A stretch of 48,354 nt of DNA from the NCBI GenBank assembly GCA_051305935.1, contig JBPPMG010000551.1, positions 1-48,354 on the forward strand, read 5' to 3'. Shown here in pieces: positions 45,648 to 48,354 of this stretch. This DNA comes from JACPDH01 sp051305935. Its GTDB lineage: Bacteria > Acidobacteriota > Thermoanaerobaculia > Gp7-AA8. The position numbers and the translations under genes were made by a program. The notes beneath the pieces were generated by a model. The model saw only the letters and a program-made list of their open reading frames with translations. It searched no databases and was not told the DNA's origin. Numbering within the stretch: the stretch's first letter is position 1; the number at the start of each line of letters is the position of its first letter.

Positions 45648-45956
45648 GGTGGGATCTCGAACCGGGTCGCGAGCGCTGTCTGGCAGCGATGCGAGGCGGC
45701 GCCCGAGCTCGAGACTCGCGAGAATGCGGCCTGACTCCTTTGGACGCATTCTGTGGCGCTTTGCTGTCCACTCCGTACGCGCGAACGCCGGGAGGCCGTC
45801 GCAGACGAGGGAGCGAGCCTTCTCGAGGTTGGAGCCGAGGAGGACTGCGACCAGTTCCGCGTCCGAGAGCGACTCGACACCGGCCCGGAGTAGCCTGTCG
45901 ATCGGCAACTCGTCGCCGATGGGCGGCGTTGCGGCAGTCGTGTTCGAGTCAGACAT
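45294..45956 (-). CDS. radC: RadC family protein (intact copy B)
   Basis: 220 residues from ATG 45956, which sits in an ATGTCTGA overlap with the RHH gene. N-terminal helix-hairpin-helix-type part (DELPIDRLLRAGVESLSDAELVAVLLGS) and a C-terminal MPN/JAB domain: Glu near 119, HNHPSGDPSPSSED with His169, His171 and Asp182. Typical RadC length. RadC proteins are common on mobile elements and prophages; their role is unsettled (radiation-sensitivity link was withdrawn; proposed nuclease or recombination function). Operon with the RHH gene and probably the XRE/DUF2958 genes upstream. Confidence 0.92.
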   Translation of the reverse strand: MSDSNTTAATPPIGDELPIDRLLRAGVESLSDAELVAVLLGSNLEKARSLVCDGLPAFARTEWTAKRHRMRPKESGRILASLELGRRLASLPDSARDPVRDPTMLARSLVARYGHHVQERVGAVYLDAKSRVIREREIYIGTLNSTTVSTRDIIRHAINDHAAALIVFHNHPSGDPSPSSEDLVFTKQLVDAGQLLGIEVLDHLILGINRYVSLKVMQAM

Positions 45957-46146
45957 CGGTGCGCTCCTCGTACGAGCGACGCGGGGCGAGATCGCGGCCG
46001 CTCTTGAAGTCGACCGCATCGAGGATGTCCGCGAGCAGCGCGTTTGCAAGCCGCCCGCGCGGAACGCTCGTCCTGCGGCTCAGCCGCGTGATGCGTGCAC
46101 TGTTGCGCGGGTTGAGAGAGATGGTGAATGCGGGTGATGCGTGCAT
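45949..46146 (-). CDS. Small ribbon-helix-helix-like protein
   Basis: 65 residues; AGGAGG six bases before the ATG. FTISLNPRNSARITRLSRRT followed by VPRGRLANALLADILDAV fits the beta-strand/helix/helix order of ribbon-helix-helix DNA-binding proteins. The stop overlaps the radC start by 8 bases, so it is co-translated with RadC and may autoregulate the unit. RHH identity is by pattern only. Confidence 0.6.
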   Translation of the reverse strand: MHASPAFTISLNPRNSARITRLSRRTSVPRGRLANALLADILDAVDFKSGRDLAPRRSYEERTDV

Positions 46147-46160
46147 GGAGAGCCTCCTGC

Positions 46161-46184
46161 GGGCACCCGATCTCTCGGGTGCCC
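46161..46184 (-). terminator. Hairpin between XRE and RHH genes
   Basis: 10-bp perfect stem GGGCACCCGA / TCGGGTGCCC with loop TCTC, 27 bases after the XRE gene stop. No T-tract; it may attenuate rather than end transcription. Confidence 0.5.
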
Positions 46185-46210
46185 GAATTCAGTGCGGCGT
46201 TCGTGAAGCG

Positions 46211-46594
46211 TTAGCGGGCGTGTGCGCGAGGTGCGTCCGACGGGTGTTGCTGCGCCACGACAGCGGCGGGGGTGGAGGTGATGCGTGAGGCCCACGCGGC
46301 AATCGAGGCGCGCACCGGCCCGGGTAGGTCTTCGAACCGGAAGCCGTCGCCCTGCGAGGATTCCGATGTCGCGGGAGAAAGCTCGGAGGCGAGTGCGTCG
46401 GAGAAGAAGTACGCGAGCGTGACGCAGTAGACGCTGAGCAGGCGTTCGAGCTGCGAGAGCTTCATGGCGTCGATGCGGTCGCCGGTCTCAAACGAACTGA
46501 CGGTCTTCTCGCCGACGCCAGAAAGGCGTCCGACATCTTTTTGGCTGAGGCCACGGCGGCGGCGGAGTTCTCTGAGCTTGAGGACGATGTCCAT
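46211..46594 (-). CDS. XRE-family transcriptional regulator
   Basis: 127 residues; AAGGAG ten bases before the ATG. Residues 2-60 are a Cro/CI helix-turn-helix: LKLRELRRRRGLSQKDVGRL, VGEKTVSSFETGDRIDAMKL, QLERLLSVYCVTLAYFFSD. The C-terminal ~60 residues are low-complexity and probably flexible. Typical regulator of integrative elements. Confidence 0.88.
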   Translation of the reverse strand: MDIVLKLRELRRRRGLSQKDVGRLSGVGEKTVSSFETGDRIDAMKLSQLERLLSVYCVTLAYFFSDALASELSPATSESSQGDGFRFEDLPGPVRASIAAWASRITSTPAAVVAQQHPSDAPRAHAR

Positions 46595-46642
46595 GGTGTG
46601 AATCTCCTTTCTTGCGGGAGGTGTGAGTAGATTGCGGGGCGA

Positions 46643-46975
46643 TCACGCGGCGCGTGCGAGGGCGTCGGCCACGGTGCGGGTGGCGATCGGAAAGCTGAGA
46701 TCGCGTTCCATCGTGAGCCCGCGGACGCGCAAGCTCTGCAGCTCGGAGAGCATCGTGTAGCCCCACTCGTCGCAGTCTTCGCCGAGGGCGGAGACGCAGT
46801 AGCCGAAGAGGCGCACGTCGCTGCCGTCCTTCTCGCCTTCGGTGACGTAGTAGGTGTAGCGGCCGGCCGGGAAGAAGTACTTGACGATGACCTTCGCCTG
46901 ATCGCCGAGGCGCTCCTGCGAACCAAGGGGGTAGCGCGCGAGCGCCGCGCGCACAACAGACGGGTATAGGTCCAT
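46643..46975 (-). CDS. DUF2958 protein
   Basis: 110 residues; AAAGGAG before the ATG. Pattern of DUF2958: VIVKYFFPAGRYTYYVTEGE, DVRLFGYCVSALGEDCDEWG, TMLSELQSLRVRGLTMERDL. The family (~100-115 residues) is nearly confined to plasmids and integrative conjugative elements, often beside a large SNF2 helicase and a methylase. Function unknown. Strong support for reading this end of the window as part of a mobile element. Confidence 0.85.
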   Translation of the reverse strand: MDLYPSVVRAALARYPLGSQERLGDQAKVIVKYFFPAGRYTYYVTEGEKDGSDVRLFGYCVSALGEDCDEWGYTMLSELQSLRVRGLTMERDLSFPIATRTVADALARAA

Positions 46976-47041
46976 AGAGGACTCCTTTCGAAACGTCGTG
47001 GTGGATGGAAGAAGGCGGCGGACGCCGCCCGGGTGGTGGGG

Positions 47042-48354
47042 TTAGAGACCGAAGAGCGAGAGCTGCTGCACGTACGCGTGTGGCGCGACGCGCACGTCGA
47101 GCGGGTGCTCGAGCGTCACGACGCGTTCGACCGTTGGAACGACTTCGAGGATGCGATCGAGCGGCTGCAGCGAGAGGTCCGGAACGATGGTCGGGAGAAG
47201 CTGAATGCGTTTCGCGATTTCGAGCTGCACGTCACCGGTGACGCGCTTCAGGATTTCGGCGACATCTTCGAAGCGGGCCTTGCCGTCGATCGCGTGCCGG
47301 ATCGCTTCGGATTTCTGCACGAGAATCTCGTACATGACCTGGTCGATCGTGTCGCGGGAGAGCAGGTACGAAATGTAGACCGGTTTCGTTTGACCGGGCC
47401 GATGGACGCGATCCTCCGCTTGCTCGGTGGCTTCGGGGGAGTACTCGAGGTCGACGAGGATGACGTGGTTCGCGGCGGTGATCGTGAAGCCGCGATTGAG
47501 GCAGTTTAGGGACGCGACGATGGCGCAGACGTCGGGGGAACGCGAGAACTCCTGAATGAGCCCGAAGCGTTTCTTCGCCTGTACCTCGGCGGTAATTGGC
47601 AGCACGGTATGCCCGTGCTGCTGAAGGTGCCGAACGATTCCGGCGACCATGACGCGAAGGCCGGAAAAAATGATGGTCTTCTCGCCGCGGTCGGACGCAG
47701 CGCGGACGAGCTCGCGAATCTTCTCGAGCTTGTTCCACGTCTCGGCCTCGAGCGCGCCGCGATCGAGGTAGTCGCGCGCGACGGGGCAGGTTGCTGCGTA
47801 GCGCAGCTTCCAGAGTGCCCCGCTGATGATCCCCATGTTCGGATTGCCGTCCGATTCGCGAAGCGCCTTTGCGATGGCGTTCTGCGCCCATTCGGCATAC
47901 CCGGCGTAGAGGCTGCGGTGCGCGTTGTCCATGTTGAGGAGCACGATCCGGCGCTCCTTCTGCGGAAGGACGAAGATGTCGTCTTTACGACGCCTAACGG
48001 TGAACGACGCCATGAGGCGCCAGAAGCGATTGAGGTTACTGACCTCGGGGAGCACTTTGCCGCGCCCCTCGGAGAGCGTGTCTTCGAACTGTCTGCTGAC
48101 GAACTGGATCGTGGAAAACTCTGAGAGAAACCGTTTTGTACCGCCCCGGTAGGCGTACGGAAACAGCGGGTTGTCGAAGCCGAGGAGCCACGCCACGTTC
48201 CAGAAAATGTCGTGGGCGAAGCCCTTCATGAGCGTGCCGGTGAGGATGAGTTTGCCCTTCGGTTTCAGTGCCCGGATGGCACGACCGCGGAGCGTGTTCT
48301 TCGATTTCGCGAGCTGCGCTTCGTCGACGAGGACCGCCGAGAAGAGCTTCTGCA
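47042..48354 (-). CDS. SNF2-family helicase, 5' part beyond window
   Basis: 437 C-terminal residues are visible; the frame runs off the right edge. First RecA lobe remainder: VLVDEAQLAKSKNT (DEAQ rather than DEAH) and LILTGTLMKGFAHD. Second lobe: KTIIFSGLRVMVAGIVRHL, VASLNCLNRGFTITAANHVI, LVDLEYSPEATEQAEDRVHRPGQTKPV (motifs V-VI). Element-borne SNF2 proteins of this kind usually carry further N-terminal domains. Different lineage from the DrmD-like helicase at 32.9 kb (no close sequence match). Confidence 0.88.
   Translation of the reverse strand, partial: QKLFSAVLVDEAQLAKSKNTLRGRAIRALKPKGKLILTGTLMKGFAHDIFWNVAWLLGFDNPLFPYAYRGGTKRFLSEFSTIQFVSRQFEDTLSEGRGKVLPEVSNLNRFWRLMASFTVRRRKDDIFVLPQKERRIVLLNMDNAHRSLYAGYAEWAQNAIAKALRESDGNPNMGIISGALWKLRYAATCPVARDYLDRGALEAETWNKLEKIRELVRAASDRGEKTIIFSGLRVMVAGIVRHLQQHGHTVLPITAEVQAKKRFGLIQEFSRSPDVCAIVASLNCLNRGFTITAANHVILVDLEYSPEATEQAEDRVHRPGQTKPVYISYLLSRDTIDQVMYEILVQKSEAIRHAIDGKARFEDVAEILKRVTGDVQLEIAKRIQLLPTIVPDLSLQPLDRILEVVPTVERVVTLEHPLDVRVAPHAYVQQLSLFGL

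Overview
High-GC bacterial chromosome segment. The left-hand genes (a DUF2911 exported protein, a DUF3597 protein, a very large secreted Ig/BACON-type protein, an ankyrin protein with a GIDE-like domain) and the abundant GGGGTCAG-type palindromic repeats would suit an Acidobacteriota-like soil or sediment organism. That placement is an inference from gene style only; no rRNA or other phylogenetic marker lies in the window.

Layout. 1-11.1 kb is ordinary chromosome: an FHA protein cut by the left edge, a stub of an ABC ATPase, a GNAT acetyltransferase, the GIDE/ankyrin membrane protein, DUF2911, a repeat-rich intergenic region (REP-like hairpins, a 120-bp tandem duplication, a 15-bp array), DUF3597, a ~966-residue secreted protein, two lipoproteins (one PEGA-like, one a calcineurin-type phosphoesterase). 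At 11140-11189 (minus strand) lies the 3' half of a tRNA-Ala(CGC), from the anticodon arm to CCA, with no D-arm or 5' acceptor. This looks like the distal att site of an integrated element. The element would start here and run rightwards, past the window end, to an intact tRNA-Ala not seen here.

From 11.2 kb on, nearly everything is accessory and defence-like. In order: an excisionase-like helix-turn-helix gene and small or broken genes (11.4-12.7 kb); a Gabija-like pair (OLD-family ATPase/TOPRIM plus UvrD-like helicase, 12.9-16.0 kb); an amber-interrupted small gene; a minus-strand pair of a PD-(D/E)XK-like protein and a DUF4238 protein (16.6-19.3 kb); a plus-strand six-gene operon (19.7-23.7 kb) of a STAS-HATPase protein, a STAS-like/winged-helix protein, DUF2188, a 50-residue proline-rich peptide ending in glycine, an E2-E1 fusion and a JAB/JAMM peptidase; then a long minus-strand run from 40.9 to 24.2 kb. 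In transcription order that run holds a DEAH helicase fused to DUF1998 and a Vsr-like nuclease, a DrmD-like SNF2 helicase, a very large N6-adenine methylase with a Panacea-like tail, a PD-(D/E)XK/winged-helix protein, a Ser/Thr kinase, an unrecognised 400-residue protein and an HNH protein.

40.9-48.4 kb is a RadC-marked region. Three radC copies (one decayed, one truncated, one intact) lie among cassettes, and two of them form 370-bp direct repeats (about 98% identical) bracketing a YfiH-DUF218-DUF2254 three-gene cassette. Right of it is an integrative-element-style block: RHH protein, XRE regulator, DUF2958 and a SNF2 helicase cut by the window edge.

The best candidates for undescribed biology are the ubiquitin-like conjugation operon with a proline-rich, glycine-ending peptide in the modifier position, the four-gene kinase/nuclease module, and the radC-bracketed YfiH cassette.
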